Assembly (NCBI GenBank): GCA_029210225.1
Contig: JARGOJ010000513.1
Coordinates: 1-6,620 of the forward strand
Source: Planctomycetota bacterium
Lineage (GTDB): Bacteria; Planctomycetota; J058; JARGOJ01
Direction of reading: 5' to 3'
DNA length: 6,620 bases
Shown: positions 6,200 through 6,620 of the stretch, in pieces
How the letters are laid out: every line of letters begins with the position of its first letter
How positions within the stretch are numbered: position 1 is the stretch's first letter
Program-made: the position numbers and the translations under genes
The notes under the pieces: model-generated
Seen by the model: the letters and a program-made list of their open reading frames with translations, nothing else
Databases searched by the model: none
Told to the model about the DNA's origin: nothing

Positions 6200-6620
6200 A
6201 TGTCCCCCACGAAACTGTTGTTGGTTCTTATCGCTCTCTTGTGTGGTTGCGCTGAGACAAGAGTCATGATGCGAGGCACTCTGGAACGGGAGAGCTCACC
6301 CTGGACTCTCCGATTTGAAAATTCGGGAAGAGCCTTTGTTGGTAGTCAACAGCTCTTTCTTCCGAGCGAAGCAGAGTATAAGCACTTTGGTATCACTGTC
6401 GTGGATGGGTCCTCTCTTCCCCAAGAATGGACTCACGGGACTGCCCAATCAAGGACAGTCCTTGTCTCCTTGATCGATCGAGCGTCACCCTTGGCAGCAG
6501 CCGGAATTCGGCCCTATGACCGCATTCTGGAGATCAATGGGGAAAAGGCGACCCTCGCGTCCTTCCGCCGGCATATCCACACCGCGTATTCGGTCAAGTT
6601 AAAGTATCAGCGACCCTCAG
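6200..6620 (+). CDS. PDZ-like domain lipoprotein, N-terminal part only
   Basis: Partial gene of 140 codons, open to the right edge. Residues 1-16 are a lipoprotein signal: short start with K5, hydrophobic LLLVLIALL, then LCGC with C17 as the likely lipidated cysteine. The residue after it is alanine, which in Gram-negatives favours the outer membrane. Residues 18-85 are not recognised. Residues 86-140 resemble a bacterial PDZ domain: VLVSLIDRASPLAAAGIRPYDRILEINGEKA, close to the usual V-x-SPAAKAGLKPGDxIxxINGxxV, with PYD in place of PGD. Such domains bind protein C-termini in envelope proteases or scaffolds; whether a protease domain follows is unknown. The ATG at 6200 has GGAG seven bases upstream (6189-6192) and leads directly into the signal peptide. 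It is transcribed away from the arg operon and has no evident link to it. Confidence 0.82.
   Translation, partial: MSPTKLLLVLIALLCGCAETRVMMRGTLERESSPWTLRFENSGRAFVGSQQLFLPSEAEYKHFGITVVDGSSLPQEWTHGTAQSRTVLVSLIDRASPLAAAGIRPYDRILEINGEKATLASFRRHIHTAYSVKLKYQRPS

Overview
The window holds most of an arginine biosynthesis operon on the minus strand (about 5,500 bases), a non-coding divergent region, and the first part of an outward-facing lipoprotein gene on the plus strand. Base composition is roughly balanced. The N-terminal lipobox on the plus-strand gene suggests a bacterium, probably a Gram-negative one. The carbamoyltransferase, ArgG and ArgC all look more like the Bacteroidota-type enzymes I know than like the enterobacterial ones. 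The composition is not that of a typical AT-rich Bacteroides, so I do not name a genus; a predatory or deltaproteobacterial-like lineage is equally possible.

Layout, read along the minus strand: a promoter near 5694-5722, with a perfect inverted repeat centred on its -35 box; argG (argininosuccinate synthase); an unrecognised 346-residue P-loop NTPase-like protein; argC; argD; an argF'-type transcarbamylase acting on N-acylated ornithine; and the first 57 codons of an argB-like kinase running off the left edge. Three junctions are extremely tight: ATGA overlaps at the P-loop gene/argC and argD/argF' boundaries, and a single base between argF' and argB. The other gaps are 18-30 bases. The set is therefore almost certainly one transcript.

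Together the enzymes convert N-acylglutamate to its phosphate (ArgB), to the semialdehyde (ArgC), to N-acylornithine (ArgD) and to N-acylcitrulline (ArgF'). After deacylation, which is not encoded here, ArgG joins citrulline to aspartate. The residue that separates acetyl- from succinyl-ornithine transcarbamylases is an alanine here rather than glutamate. This predicts that the pathway runs on N-succinyl intermediates, as in Bacteroides fragilis. The P-loop gene embedded between argG and argC is the main unknown: a conserved-looking operon member with no assigned role, in a pathway variant whose first acylation step is poorly defined.

The region 5660-6199 carries the argG promoter and several small inverted repeats but no convincing gene. 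From 6200 rightward a lipoprotein with a PDZ-like domain begins and is cut by the window edge.
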